Below are positions 6,692-14,544 of a stretch of 25,095 nucleotides of DNA, in pieces. Each line of letters starts with the position of its first letter. The first letter of the stretch is position 1. Made by a program: the position numbers and the translations under genes. Source of the stretch: CAZUFB01 sp048173955 (lineage in GTDB: Bacteria; Actinomycetota; Coriobacteriia; Coriobacteriales; UMGS124). The notes under the pieces are model-generated. The model did not search any database. It saw only the letters and a list, made by a program, of their open reading frames with translations, and was not told the origin of the DNA. The stretch lies in NCBI GenBank assembly GCA_048173955.1, contig DBEYOB010000194.1, positions 1-25,095 of the forward strand, written 5' to 3'.

Positions 6692-8299
6692 CTATGCTCC
6701 GACCACCACGTCGGAGAACTCGTACACGTCGACAGGATACAGCGAAAAGCCCTGGAGCGCCTTATCGGCCAGATACACCATCACCGGCGTCTGGATGTAG
6801 AGCGCCGGGACCTCCTCGGCAAGGATGCGCTGGATGCGCTCGACGTAGCCCGCGCGCGCCTCCTCGTCGAGCTCGCCGCGATAGTCGGTCAGCAACCGGT
6901 CGACCTCGTCGTTGGCATAGTTGAAGTAGTTCTCCGAGCTGTCGGAGGCGTAGCGCGCCAAGAGCGTCACCGGGTCGAGGCGCCCCGTATGGCCCACCAC
7001 CGTCAGGTCGTAGCTGCGCCCGGTGTAGACCTCGTCGAGCCAGGTCGACCACTCGATGATCTCGATGTCGCACGTCACGCCGACCTTGCCGAGGCTGTCA
7101 GCGATGACCTGCCCCGCCGCCACATAGGTGGGGTAGCTCTCGGGCAGGCGCATGCGCAGCGTGAGCCCGTCGCCGTAGCCGGCCTCCTCGAGCAGAGCGC
7201 GGGCGGCGTCGGGGTCGTAGGCGTAGACGTCGTTGCAATCGACGTAGCCGGCGAGCACCGGCGGGTAGTGCGAGCCGATCTTCTCGCCGTAGCCCCACCA
7301 CACGGCCTCGATGAGCGCATCCTTGTCGACCGCCATGTTGACGGCCTGGCGCACCCGCACGTCGGAGAGCGCCTCGTTGGCGCAGTTCATCGCCATGAGC
7401 TGCACGCCGTTCATCGGGAACTGCAGCACCTGGAAGGCGGTGTCGTTCGCGAACTGGTCGACGAGCGTGTACTCGTCGACCTGCATGAGGTCGATGTCGC
7501 CGGCGCGCAGCGAGGCCGCCTGCGAGGTGGCGTCGGGCAGGATGCGCAGCTCGACGGTCTGCGTCGCAGGGGGCTCGCCCCAGTACGAGGGGTTGGCCTT
7601 GAGGGTGAGCGCCTGCTGGGGCGTCCAGCTCTCGACCGTGTAGGGGCCGGTGCCCACCGGCTTGTTGGCCAGCGTGTCGGCGACCGAGACGTCCACCACC
7701 GCGGCCCAGGCGTAGGCGAAGTCGGTGAGCATCGCGACGTTGAGGGTGCCGCTCGTGACCGTGACGATCGTCGGGTCGTCCTCGTCGTAGGAGAAGGAGT
7801 AGTTTGCGTACTCGGAGACGCGGGGGCTGTCCTCGGCCTGCAGGCGCAAAAACGAGGCGACGACCGCCGCCGCGTCGCAGGGGTTGCCGTTGGAGAACGC
7901 CACGCCCTCGCGCAGGTGGAACGTGACCGAAAGCCCGTCGTCGGACACCTCCCAGCTCTGCGCCAGGCCCGGGACCAGGTTGTTGTCGGCATCGACCCGG
8001 ATGAGCGGGTCGTAGACGTTGTTGGTGATCTCGAACGTCGCCGCGGCGGCGGTGCGCTGCGGGTCGAGCCCGTCGGGGTCCACCGACAGCGCCATGACGA
8101 GCGTCGCGCCCTCCCCTGCGGAAGACTGGACGTCCGAGGTCGCTGTGTCAGGCGCGTCTGATGCGTCGGATGCGGGAGAGTCGCTGTTCGAGCAACCCGC
8201 GAGCGCAAGGCTCGACCCTGCAAGAGTCAGCGCACCCGCGAGGCCCACGGCATAACGGCGCGAAACGGGCGTGCTGGATGCGTCGGGCTGCTGCTTCAT
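6692..8299 (-). CDS. ABC transporter substrate-binding lipoprotein, SBP_bac_5 family (transporter 1)
   Basis: The protein has 535 residues. The N-terminus has SRRYAVGLAGAL, a hydrophobic stretch and lipobox LAGC with Cys36, so the mature protein is a lipoprotein on the outer face of the membrane; the RR pair allows, but does not prove, Tat export. A Ser/Asp-rich linker follows, then the family-5 binding fold: LDPQRTAAAATFEITNNVYD, SWEVSDDGLSVTFHLREGV, GTGPYTVESW and VRQAVNMAVDKDALIEAVW are standard landmarks. Family members bind peptides, nickel, haem or other solutes, and no substrate-defining motif is evident. The start at ATG 8299 is chosen because upstream in-frame residues do not fit a signal peptide; AGAGGGGA lies about ten bases upstream. 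It is the first gene of its operon. Confidence 0.9.
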   Translation of the reverse strand: MKQQPDASSTPVSRRYAVGLAGALTLAGSSLALAGCSNSDSPASDASDAPDTATSDVQSSAGEGATLVMALSVDPDGLDPQRTAAAATFEITNNVYDPLIRVDADNNLVPGLAQSWEVSDDGLSVTFHLREGVAFSNGNPCDAAAVVASFLRLQAEDSPRVSEYANYSFSYDEDDPTIVTVTSGTLNVAMLTDFAYAWAAVVDVSVADTLANKPVGTGPYTVESWTPQQALTLKANPSYWGEPPATQTVELRILPDATSQAASLRAGDIDLMQVDEYTLVDQFANDTAFQVLQFPMNGVQLMAMNCANEALSDVRVRQAVNMAVDKDALIEAVWWGYGEKIGSHYPPVLAGYVDCNDVYAYDPDAARALLEEAGYGDGLTLRMRLPESYPTYVAAGQVIADSLGKVGVTCDIEIIEWSTWLDEVYTGRSYDLTVVGHTGRLDPVTLLARYASDSSENYFNYANDEVDRLLTDYRGELDEEARAGYVERIQRILAEEVPALYIQTPVMVYLADKALQGFSLYPVDVYEFSDVVVGA

Positions 8300-8584
8300 G
8301 GCTCTGGGTCCCCTCTGACGAATGCGGTGCGCGCAGCGGATGCAGGCAAACAGGAACAGGTGAATAAGACATGGTGCCACAACCAACCGCGCGCCTGTGA
8401 GGTTGCCAGCATATACCCATCGAATGTGCGCGCTTTGGAGGCCGAGTCAGGCATGCGTCAGGAAACGCGCACCTCTCGGGCAAGGGGCGCCCGACCGCGG
8501 ATGGCGACCGGCACAGACCGGATTACACGGGCAGCGGGAAGGTTCCGGGCACGAAGGCAGGCCCGGATTGGGGCGGCGCGAACC

Positions 8585-8652
8585 GGGACGGTGGGGGCCG
8601 GGACGGTGAGGGCCGAGGCAGCGTGGACGGGACGGTGAGGGCCGGGGCAGCG
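8585..8652. repeat. G-rich short tandem repeat with G-quadruplex potential
   Basis: A 24-nt unit beginning GGGACGGTGAGGGCCG occurs at 8600-8623 and again at 8629-8652 with one mismatch (A to G). A partial copy, GGGACGGTGGGGGCCG, precedes them at 8585-8600. The first part contains four runs of three or more G (8585-8587, 8593-8597, 8600-8602, 8610-8612) with loops of two to seven bases, a pattern compatible with a G-quadruplex on the plus strand, the template strand for the leftward genes. Function unknown; simple replication slippage could explain it. Confidence 0.6.
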
Positions 8653-8716
8653 GAGGCAGGGGGCGGATCGGATCGAGGGCAGCGCTTGCCGGGAGCGATG
8701 CGGACCGGGGCGGCGT

Positions 8717-8911
8717 GCACCTGAAAACGGCCCGATATGTGCAAAAGGGCCTCGAGTGAACTGCCTTCGCGTGGTCCCCGCCTTCGTAATGGAAAGATAA
8801 CATTCTAAAATGCAATACCCACTTTCCACTCACACGCCCATCTGGCCATTCGTCCATCAAATGCGTGTTCACTCGACCGACATTTGCACACATTCGGCCT
8901 TTTTCGGATGC
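8717..8911. repeat. Nested inverted-repeat element B (homologous to element A at 336-540)
   Basis: Outer arms are 8717-8761 and 8867-8911, 45 nt each. Matching blocks include a GCAYC tip, GAAAA, GGCC, the TGTGCAAA core and TCGAGTGAAC at the inner tip. Inside, TGGAAAG (8790-8796) and CTTTCCA (8822-8828) form a perfect nested repeat. The left arm resembles the reverse complement of the right arm of element A over its whole length (GCACCTGAAAA, TGTGCAAAA, CGAGTGAAC), and the loops align in the same orientation. The region is AT-richer than its flanks. It lies about 120 bp beyond the topA stop codon and more than 400 bp upstream of the next gene's start. Confidence 0.75.
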
Positions 8912-9030
8912 AGCCGACTCGCGGCGGGGCGGTCGGCTCCCCGGCAAGGCGACCGACCCTCGCGGGATGCCCGGCCCCGACGGGGTAGCCGGCTCCCGAC
9001 AGGGCGCCCAAACCCCGACGGGCCGGCGCG

Positions 9031-11655
9031 CTACGCCTCGTCCGCACCCACCTCTCGCGCCGGCTCCTCCTTGGCGGCGGCCTTCTTCGCCGGCGCCTTC
9101 TTGCCGTCGACGGTCGCCTTCCCTGCCTTTCCCGTCTTCCCCGTCTTCCCTGCCTTCGTCGCCTTGCCCGCCTTCGTCGCCTTGCCGGATGCCTTGGCTT
9201 CCTTGGCCGCCTTCTTCTCCGCCTCGGCGCGCTCCTTGCCGGGGCAGTCCATGTTGACGCAGATGCGCCAGGGGCCGCGGTTCGTCGTGACCTCCACGAT
9301 GGGCGCGCCGCAGTCGGGGCACACCTCGCCCGTGGCCTTGAGCTCGCCGCGCTGGGGAAGCGGGTAGCTCGTGCCGCACTCGTCGTAGTTCGTGCAGCGC
9401 ACGAAGCGCTTGAGGGTGCGCTCGCTGCGGTGCGCGACGAGCAGCCCCTCCTTGCCGGCGGCCTTGCACGTCGGGCACACGCCCACCGTGACGTCGGGCT
9501 CCCTGTTGGTGGGGCACGCCGGGTCGACGCACACCGTGTAGGGCTTGCTGCGGAAAGGCTTGACCTTGATCTGCGGGCAGCCGCAGGTGGGGCAGGGTTC
9601 CTCCACCGGTTCGATCTTGCCCTTGGGCAGCGGGTAGGTCACGTCGCACTCCGGCCACGCCGAGCATCCGATGAAGCTCGAGCGGGTCTTTGCCGACTGC
9701 TTGACGAGCAGGTCGGACCCGCACTTGGGGCACACGCCGATCTTGGCGTCGGCGGTCACGGCGTCGCTGATGGCGTTGCCGAGGTCGTCCTTGTGCTCGA
9801 TGAGCCCCGTCAGCAGGCCGGCGAGCAGCTCGCGCGAGTGCGCCACGACCTCGTCCTGGGTCTTCTTACCCTCGCTCACGCTCGTCATGTCGCCCTCGAG
9901 CTCGCTCGTCATGTCGGGCGTGGTGATGTGCTCGGCGTACTCCTGGAGCGCGTCGATGATCGCCATGCCGAGCTGGCTCGGCTCGATGGGGTCGTTCTTG
10001 AGGTACTTGACCTCGTAGAGGCGTTCGATGATGCTCGCGCGCGTCGACTTGGTGCCCAGGCCCAGGCGCTCCATCTCCTGCACGAGCTTGCCCTGGCTGT
10101 AGCGCGCGGGCGGCTCGGTCTGCTTGGCCTCGAGGCCGACCTCGGGCACGTCGACCACGTCGCCCACGGCGAGCGCCGGCAGCTCCTCGTCCTTCTTGGA
10201 GCCGTAGGGGTAGATCTCGCGGTAGCCGGGCTTGACGAGCACGTCGCCGCTCGCCACGAACGGCTCGCCGCCCACCTCGATCGTGACCTTGGTGCCCTCG
10301 ATCACCGGCTGCTCCGAGAGCGTCGCCATGAAGCGGCGGGCGATGAGGTTGTAGAGCTTCCACTCCTCGGGGCGCAGCTTGTCGGGGTTGGCGGCGCCGG
10401 TGGGGTAGATGGGCGGGTGGTCGGTCGTCTCCTGCTTGCCGCGCGTGGGCGTGAGCTTGCCCTTGGCGAGCAGTTTGCGGCAGTACGGCTCGTACTGGGG
10501 GACGGCCATGAGGGTCTTGAGCGTGTCGGCGAGGTCGAGCGTGGCCGGGTACACCGTGTTGTCGACGCGCGGGTAGGAGATGAGACCGTCCATGTAGAGC
10601 GACTCGGCGATGCGCATGGTGCGCGCCGGGGCGAGGCCCTCGGCCGCAGCGGCCGCCTGCAGGCTCGTGGTGTTGAACGGCGTCTGGATGGGGCCCTTGC
10701 GCGACTTCTTGGCCACGTCGGTCACCTTGCCCGTGCCGGCGGCGCGGGCGGCCCCGAACGCACGCTGCGCCTCGGCCTGGTCCTTGAAGCGCGCCGTGGC
10801 GTGGCTCGCCTTGAAGCCCTCCCCCGCAGCGGTCGCCATCTGGGCCTTGATGACCCAGTAGTCCTCGGGCACGAAGGCCTGGCGCTCCTTCTCGCGCTTG
10901 GCCACGAGGGCGAGCGTGGGCGTCTGCACGCGACCGGCGCTGCGCACGTTGCCGAGGCCGCCGTACTTGGCCATCGTGAGGTAGCGCGTGAGCACCGCGC
11001 CCCAGATGAGGTCGATGAACTGGCGCGACTCGCCGGCCGCCGCCAGGTCGTCGTCGACCTCCACGAGGTTCTCGGGCGCGAAGGCGTGCTCGAGCTCTGC
11101 CTTGGTGAACGAGGAGTAGCGGGCGCGCGTGATGGGCACGTCGGGGTTGACCTCGCGGACCATGTCGACCGCGTCGCTGCCGATGAGCTCGCCCTCGCGG
11201 TCGAAGTCGGTCGCGATGATGACCGAGTCGGCCTTCTTGGCGAGGTTCTTGAGCGTGCGGATGATCTCCTTCTCGGCGGGGACCTTCTCCACCGGCGCCC
11301 ACACCAGGTACGGCAGGCTCGGGACCTTCCAGCCCTTGAGGTCGACGCCCTCCTTGGTGAACGGCTTGCGCGGCTTCTCGTAGGGCGGGCGCGGCAGCGC
11401 GTCGGGCAGCTGCGCCGGGGTCACGGTCCCGTCCTCGTCGACGCCGAACCACCCCTCGTCCGCCGTCCAGTGCAGCTCGCGGGGGAAGTCGACGGCCAGG
11501 ATGTGGCCGCGCAGGCCCATGGCGACCCACTCCTCGCCGTCGCGCGTGAAGCGGCACACCGGGGTGTTGTATACCTTGTCCTTCTTGACGCCGTGGCCGA
11601 GCTCCTTGGCGATGTTCTCGGCGGCGTTTGTCTTTTCGGCGACTACAAGCCTCAT
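9031..11655 (-). CDS. topA: DNA topoisomerase I (type IA), archaeal-like active site, four zinc ribbons
   Basis: The protein has 874 residues. The Toprim domain begins MRLVVAEK (Glu7) and carries the acidic metal motif DFDREGE (150-156). GNVRSAGRVQTPTLALV follows, and the catalytic tyrosine lies in LISYPRVDNTVYP (Tyr361); this form resembles archaeal-type SYPRTDNTVYP more than the bacterial ITYMRTDS. Four C-terminal zinc ribbons have Cys pairs at about 642/645 and 664/670, 688/691 and 709/714, 727/730 and 754/760, 779/782 and 799/804. A Lys/Ala/Gly-rich tail (about 806-874, KATKAG repeats) probably binds DNA nonspecifically. Known role: relaxation of negatively supercoiled DNA by a transient 5'-phosphotyrosine bond. 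Start at ATG 11655 fits the family N-terminus; AAGG lies nine bases upstream. The usual Thr of YPRTDN is Val here. Confidence 0.93.
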   Translation of the reverse strand: MRLVVAEKTNAAENIAKELGHGVKKDKVYNTPVCRFTRDGEEWVAMGLRGHILAVDFPRELHWTADEGWFGVDEDGTVTPAQLPDALPRPPYEKPRKPFTKEGVDLKGWKVPSLPYLVWAPVEKVPAEKEIIRTLKNLAKKADSVIIATDFDREGELIGSDAVDMVREVNPDVPITRARYSSFTKAELEHAFAPENLVEVDDDLAAAGESRQFIDLIWGAVLTRYLTMAKYGGLGNVRSAGRVQTPTLALVAKREKERQAFVPEDYWVIKAQMATAAGEGFKASHATARFKDQAEAQRAFGAARAAGTGKVTDVAKKSRKGPIQTPFNTTSLQAAAAAEGLAPARTMRIAESLYMDGLISYPRVDNTVYPATLDLADTLKTLMAVPQYEPYCRKLLAKGKLTPTRGKQETTDHPPIYPTGAANPDKLRPEEWKLYNLIARRFMATLSEQPVIEGTKVTIEVGGEPFVASGDVLVKPGYREIYPYGSKKDEELPALAVGDVVDVPEVGLEAKQTEPPARYSQGKLVQEMERLGLGTKSTRASIIERLYEVKYLKNDPIEPSQLGMAIIDALQEYAEHITTPDMTSELEGDMTSVSEGKKTQDEVVAHSRELLAGLLTGLIEHKDDLGNAISDAVTADAKIGVCPKCGSDLLVKQSAKTRSSFIGCSAWPECDVTYPLPKGKIEPVEEPCPTCGCPQIKVKPFRSKPYTVCVDPACPTNREPDVTVGVCPTCKAAGKEGLLVAHRSERTLKRFVRCTNYDECGTSYPLPQRGELKATGEVCPDCGAPIVEVTTNRGPWRICVNMDCPGKERAEAEKKAAKEAKASGKATKAGKATKAGKTGKTGKAGKATVDGKKAPAKKAAAKEEPAREVGADEA

Positions 11656-11757
11656 GAAGATAACCTTACTGGTCGATGGCGAACCGCACCGCCGCACCGC
11701 GTGCACGGGCGCGGCCGCGCGGCTGGCGGTCGGGGTTGGCGGGCAACGGGGAGGCCG

Positions 11758-12435
11758 TTAGGCGGTCTTGCCGGCGCGCGCCGCCTCGATGCGGTCGGCG
11801 AGGAACGACGCCCACTCCTCGACGCCCGTCCCCTTCGTGGCCGACATCTTGAAGATGCGCGCCGTGGGGTTGAGGTCGTCGATCTCGCGGGCGAACGCCC
11901 CCTCGTCGAAGTCGAAGACCGGCAGGGTGTCGATCTTGTTGAGGAGGATCGCCTCGCAGGCCTGGAAGATGCCCGGGTACTTGAGCGGCTTGTCGTGGCC
12001 CTCGGGCACGGAGAGGATCATGGCGCGCAGGCTCTCGCCCAGGTCGAAGTCGACCGTGCACACGAGGTTGCCCACGTTCTCGATGACGATCAGGTCGATG
12101 GCGTCGAGGTCGAGCACGTCGAGGGCGCGCTTGATCATGGCGCCCTCGAGGTGGCACAGGCCGCCGGTGTTGATCTGGACGGCGGTGGCGCCGTGCTCCT
12201 TGACCTTCTGGGCGTCGACGTCGCTGGCGATGTCGCCCTCGATGACCGCAACGTTGTAGCGGTCGGAGAGCGCCTTGACGGTCGCGATGATGGTCGAGGT
12301 CTTGCCGGCCCCCGGACCCGAAAGCAGGTTGACGGTGCAGATGCCGTGGTCGGCGTAGAGCTTGCGCAGCTCGGAAGCGATCCGGTCGTTCTTGTCGAGG
12401 ATCGGCTTGGCGACCTCGATGGTCTTCTCAGACAT
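11758..12435 (-). CDS. hypB: Hydrogenase nickel incorporation GTPase HypB
   Basis: The protein has 225 residues. SIMIBI-class GTPase motifs: Walker A GPGAGKT (40-46), GDIASDVDAQ, NTGGLCHLEGAM with Cys94-His95, IENVGNLVC with Cys126, and NKID (167-170) for guanine recognition. Cys94, His95 and Cys126 match the G-domain metal site of HypB. Known role: GTP-dependent delivery of nickel, with HypA, to the large subunit of [NiFe] hydrogenase. The N-terminus lacks both the high-affinity CxxCGC motif and the His-rich stretch of some HypBs, so this is a minimal form like that of H. pylori. Start ATG 12435 has AAGGAGG six bases upstream. hypA lies about 12 kb away in this window, and no hydrogenase structural genes are visible. 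Confidence 0.93.
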   Translation of the reverse strand: MSEKTIEVAKPILDKNDRIASELRKLYADHGICTVNLLSGPGAGKTSTIIATVKALSDRYNVAVIEGDIASDVDAQKVKEHGATAVQINTGGLCHLEGAMIKRALDVLDLDAIDLIVIENVGNLVCTVDFDLGESLRAMILSVPEGHDKPLKYPGIFQACEAILLNKIDTLPVFDFDEGAFAREIDDLNPTARIFKMSATKGTGVEEWASFLADRIEAARAGKTA

Positions 12436-12736
12436 GGCGTCCCTCCTTGCATGCGGCGTTCCGCCGACGCCGCGGGCCGCGCGCCGAAACGCCCCGGCAC
12501 CGCCCGCAAGCATCCGGCACCTCCCGCCGCCGTCGCTTTGCTAGTGCATCCTAGCGCAAAATCGCGCCCGGGCACACCCCCGCGGGAGCTGCGCCATCTC
12601 TCCATCGGGTTTGGAGGGGAGAAGGAGGGGGCGGGCAGGTGCGGACGAGCCGGCGTCGCGGGTGCGGGAGGCAATTGCGCGAACCGCACGTAGATCGCAG
12701 GCGGGCCGCCGGTGAACCCAGGCGGGCCGGCGCCTT

Positions 12737-12975
12737 CCGACAAGATTGGGGCGTTTCGTAGCAAATCTTTCGGGTATGCGCGAGGACGAGCGCGCCGTTG
12801 GGGGCATTTCGTAAGGCGAAAGAGTTCACCCAAACAAATCACAAGCCTTTTACCTGCGAAAACATCGATAAGGACGGTTCTCGTTCGCCCTTTCCGTCCA
12901 TCAGGCCATCCCGTGGTGCCGCCCCGGTCGCGCATACCCGTTCGATTTGCTACGCCAGACCCGATTTTCGGTCGA
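12737..12975. repeat. Nested inverted-repeat element C
   Basis: The core arms are 12757-12783 and 12928-12954, 27 nt each; the left arm reads CGTAGCAAATC, then TTT, then CGGGTATGCGCGA, and the right arm's reverse complement differs only by GAA in place of TTT (24 of 27). A weaker match continues outward for about 20 nt (ATTGGGG against ATCGGGT). Inside, AAGGCGAAAGAG (12813-12824) faces CTCGTTCGCCCTT (12880-12892) as a nested repeat. The spacer is AT-richer than its surroundings. The architecture is that of elements A and B; sequence likeness to them is limited to GAAAA followed 12-13 nt later by a GCAAA core in the arm. Confidence 0.65.
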
Positions 12976-12984
12976 AAACCGAAA
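12966..12984 (-). terminator. Small hairpin downstream of tldE, possible weak terminator
   Basis: TTTCGGT (12966-12972) and ACCGAAA (12978-12984) form a perfect 7-bp stem with a 5-nt loop, about 75 bp after the tldE stop codon. No long U-tract follows on the leftward transcript, so intrinsic termination would be weak. It overlaps the outer edge of palindromic element C and may instead be part of that structure. Confidence 0.3.
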
Positions 12985-13059
12985 GGCACCGAGCCCAGCC
13001 CGCGCCGCCCGCATCGTCTCGCCGCCCGACTCTCGCCCGCGCCGCACGTCGGCGCCCAG

Positions 13060-14517
13060 CTACTCCCCCGTCCCCACCAGGTTGAGCCCGTCCACGAGCA
13101 CGTCGGGCGCGCCGGCGTAGTAGGCGTTGAGGTCCTCGAGGTCCACGAACTCGAGCTCGTCGGAGACGGCCGCGACGTTGGCCAGGATCGACGCGAGGTT
13201 GTCCGAGAGCGTGCAGGCGCGGATGCCGCCGGCCGGCTCTCCCCCGCGCACCCACACCCCGCGGCAAGGGGCCGAGACGTCGCCCGAGGCGAAGTTGAAG
13301 CTGTGGTAGATGTCGCCGATGTCGGTGAGGTACACGCCGTCGCCCATCTGCGCAAACAGGTCGGAGAGGCTCGAGGTGCCCGGCTCGATGCAGATGCAGC
13401 TCGGCGCCACGGTCACGTCGTTGGGGACGATGCGGCCGAGCGTGTCGCGCCGTGCGGCGTTGCCGCTGCTGGCAGAGAGGCCCATCCGCCCGGCCCAGGC
13501 GAGGTCGGAGAGCGGCTCGACGAAGCGGCCGGCGTCGACCACGGGCGTGCGCCCCTTGGGTGCGCCCTCGACGTCGAACGGCGGCTTGAAACCGCCGCCG
13601 CACGCCGGGCCGTCGGCGATCGTCAGCGCGGGGCTCGCCACCTGCTCCCCCACCTTGCCGTACAGAAAACTCTGGCGCGCCGCCAGCTTGGAGGCCGAGA
13701 AGATCTGCCAGATGCCCATGAGCATCTGGCACGCCACGTGGGACGAGAGCACCACCGGGTAGCGGCCGCTCGGCAGCTGGCCGCCGTCGAGCGAGGCCTC
13801 GGCGAGCGCCACGGTCCGCGCGGCGAGGCGCTCGAGGTCGAGTCCCTCGAGGCTCGGCGCGTAGGCGCGGCACGTCATGTCGTGCATCTCGGTCTCCCCG
13901 CGCGCGATGAACGACGCGCGCGCCAGGTAGTGCCCGCCCGACGCCGCACGCACCAGACCGCGCGAGTTGGCGACCGCATGCCCCTCGGCGTAGTGGCGCA
14001 CGGTGCACTCCACGGCCATGGGGTCGGCGGCCTTGACGACCACGAGCCCCCGCAGCCGCTCCGCGCACGCGCGCATCGCCGCGGCATCGGGCGCGGGCAG
14101 TGCCGGCACCCCGTCGCAGCAGGCGACGTCGGCGGGCGCGTCCCCGTCGGAGGCGCTATCCGGGCACACGAGCCCCGCCGGGACCGAGCCGTCGGCGCAG
14201 CCCGAGAGCTCCACGGCGTCGCGGACGAGCTCGGCGAGCGGCCGCGACGCGTCCTCGTCGCACACGTACCCCACCCGGGACCCCGCCGTGCGCACAAAGC
14301 GCTGGCGCAGCGCGAACTGCGAGCCCGACACCCCCTCGTCGGTCGCGGTGTACTCGAGCTGGGCCGAGGAGGCCTCGTCGAGCTCCAGCCCCTCGATGCC
14401 CCGCGCGCGCAGTTCGGGGTCGTCGGCCAGCCGCGCCAGCTCGTCGGCGGCGGCGCGCAGGCCCATCTCGTCGCGCAGGTCCTGCTGGGCGCACGGGTCC
14501 GTCTTGGTCTCAGTCAT
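13060..14517 (-). CDS. tldE: TldE/PmbA-family protein, partner subunit of the TldD/E metalloprotease
   Basis: About 485 residues of the TldD/PmbA fold. Family landmarks: SGRYPVVLSSHVACQMLM, KVGEQVASPALTIADGP, a tail with GDVSAPCRGVWVRGGE and NLASILANVAAVSDELEF. As expected for the TldE/PmbA subunit, there is no HExxxH zinc motif at the position it occupies in the upstream paralogue (here SSHVACQ). Known role: TldE and TldD form a heterodimeric protease that degrades unfolded peptides and trims leader peptides of some RiPPs. Start is uncertain: ATG 14517 (MTETK) has AGGA about eight bases upstream, while ATG 14526 (MIAM) is in frame. The gene follows tldD by about 27 bp, so the pair is one operon. 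The N-terminal third contains an unusual Cys/Asp-rich loop (LVCPDSASDGDAPADVACCDG). Confidence 0.88.
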   Translation of the reverse strand: MTETKTDPCAQQDLRDEMGLRAAADELARLADDPELRARGIEGLELDEASSAQLEYTATDEGVSGSQFALRQRFVRTAGSRVGYVCDEDASRPLAELVRDAVELSGCADGSVPAGLVCPDSASDGDAPADVACCDGVPALPAPDAAAMRACAERLRGLVVVKAADPMAVECTVRHYAEGHAVANSRGLVRAASGGHYLARASFIARGETEMHDMTCRAYAPSLEGLDLERLAARTVALAEASLDGGQLPSGRYPVVLSSHVACQMLMGIWQIFSASKLAARQSFLYGKVGEQVASPALTIADGPACGGGFKPPFDVEGAPKGRTPVVDAGRFVEPLSDLAWAGRMGLSASSGNAARRDTLGRIVPNDVTVAPSCICIEPGTSSLSDLFAQMGDGVYLTDIGDIYHSFNFASGDVSAPCRGVWVRGGEPAGGIRACTLSDNLASILANVAAVSDELEFVDLEDLNAYYAGAPDVLVDGLNLVGTGE

Positions 14518-14544
14518 CGCGATCATCCTGCCTTCGCCTCGAAC

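Larger units (their letters stand above)
8300..9030. other. Intergenic region between topA and transporter 1: tandem repeat plus palindromic element B
   Basis: These 731 bp hold no convincing gene; open frames on both strands are short, arginine/proline-rich and lack family features. In the leftward transcription direction it comprises the 3' flank of topA (9030-8912), palindromic element B (8911-8717), a G-rich tandem repeat (8585-8652) and the leader and promoter region of the binding-protein gene (about 8450-8300). A TGGGTATATG stretch on the minus strand near 8410 is the best -10-like sequence, but without a clear -35. No cobalamin or other riboswitch signature was recognised in the leader. 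Confidence 0.55.
12436..13059. other. Intergenic region between tldE and hypB: palindromic element C and hypB leader
   Basis: These 624 bp contain no supportable gene. Reading leftward from the tldE stop there is a small hairpin (12984-12966), palindromic element C (about 12975-12737) and a GC-rich stretch (12736-12436) that must hold the hypB promoter. I cannot assign clear -35 and -10 boxes; the lower-GC segment near 12540-12560 (CTAGTGCATCCTAGCGCAAAAT) is the most plausible place. Two GCGGGCC-type palindromes near 12700-12735 are probably compositional. Small open frames on both strands show no recognisable family. Confidence 0.5.

Noticed and set aside
2952..8299. Firm NikABCDE (nickel transporter) annotation for transporter 1
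   Set aside because: Gene order and short second ATPase are suggestive, but no NikA-specific residues or NikR operator (GTATGA-N16-TCATAC) were seen.
8300..8460. Cobalamin riboswitch upstream of the transporter 1 / cobO series
   Set aside because: I looked for the GCCACTG-type B12 box and its usual flanking helices in the leader and did not find them; an Infernal scan would settle it.
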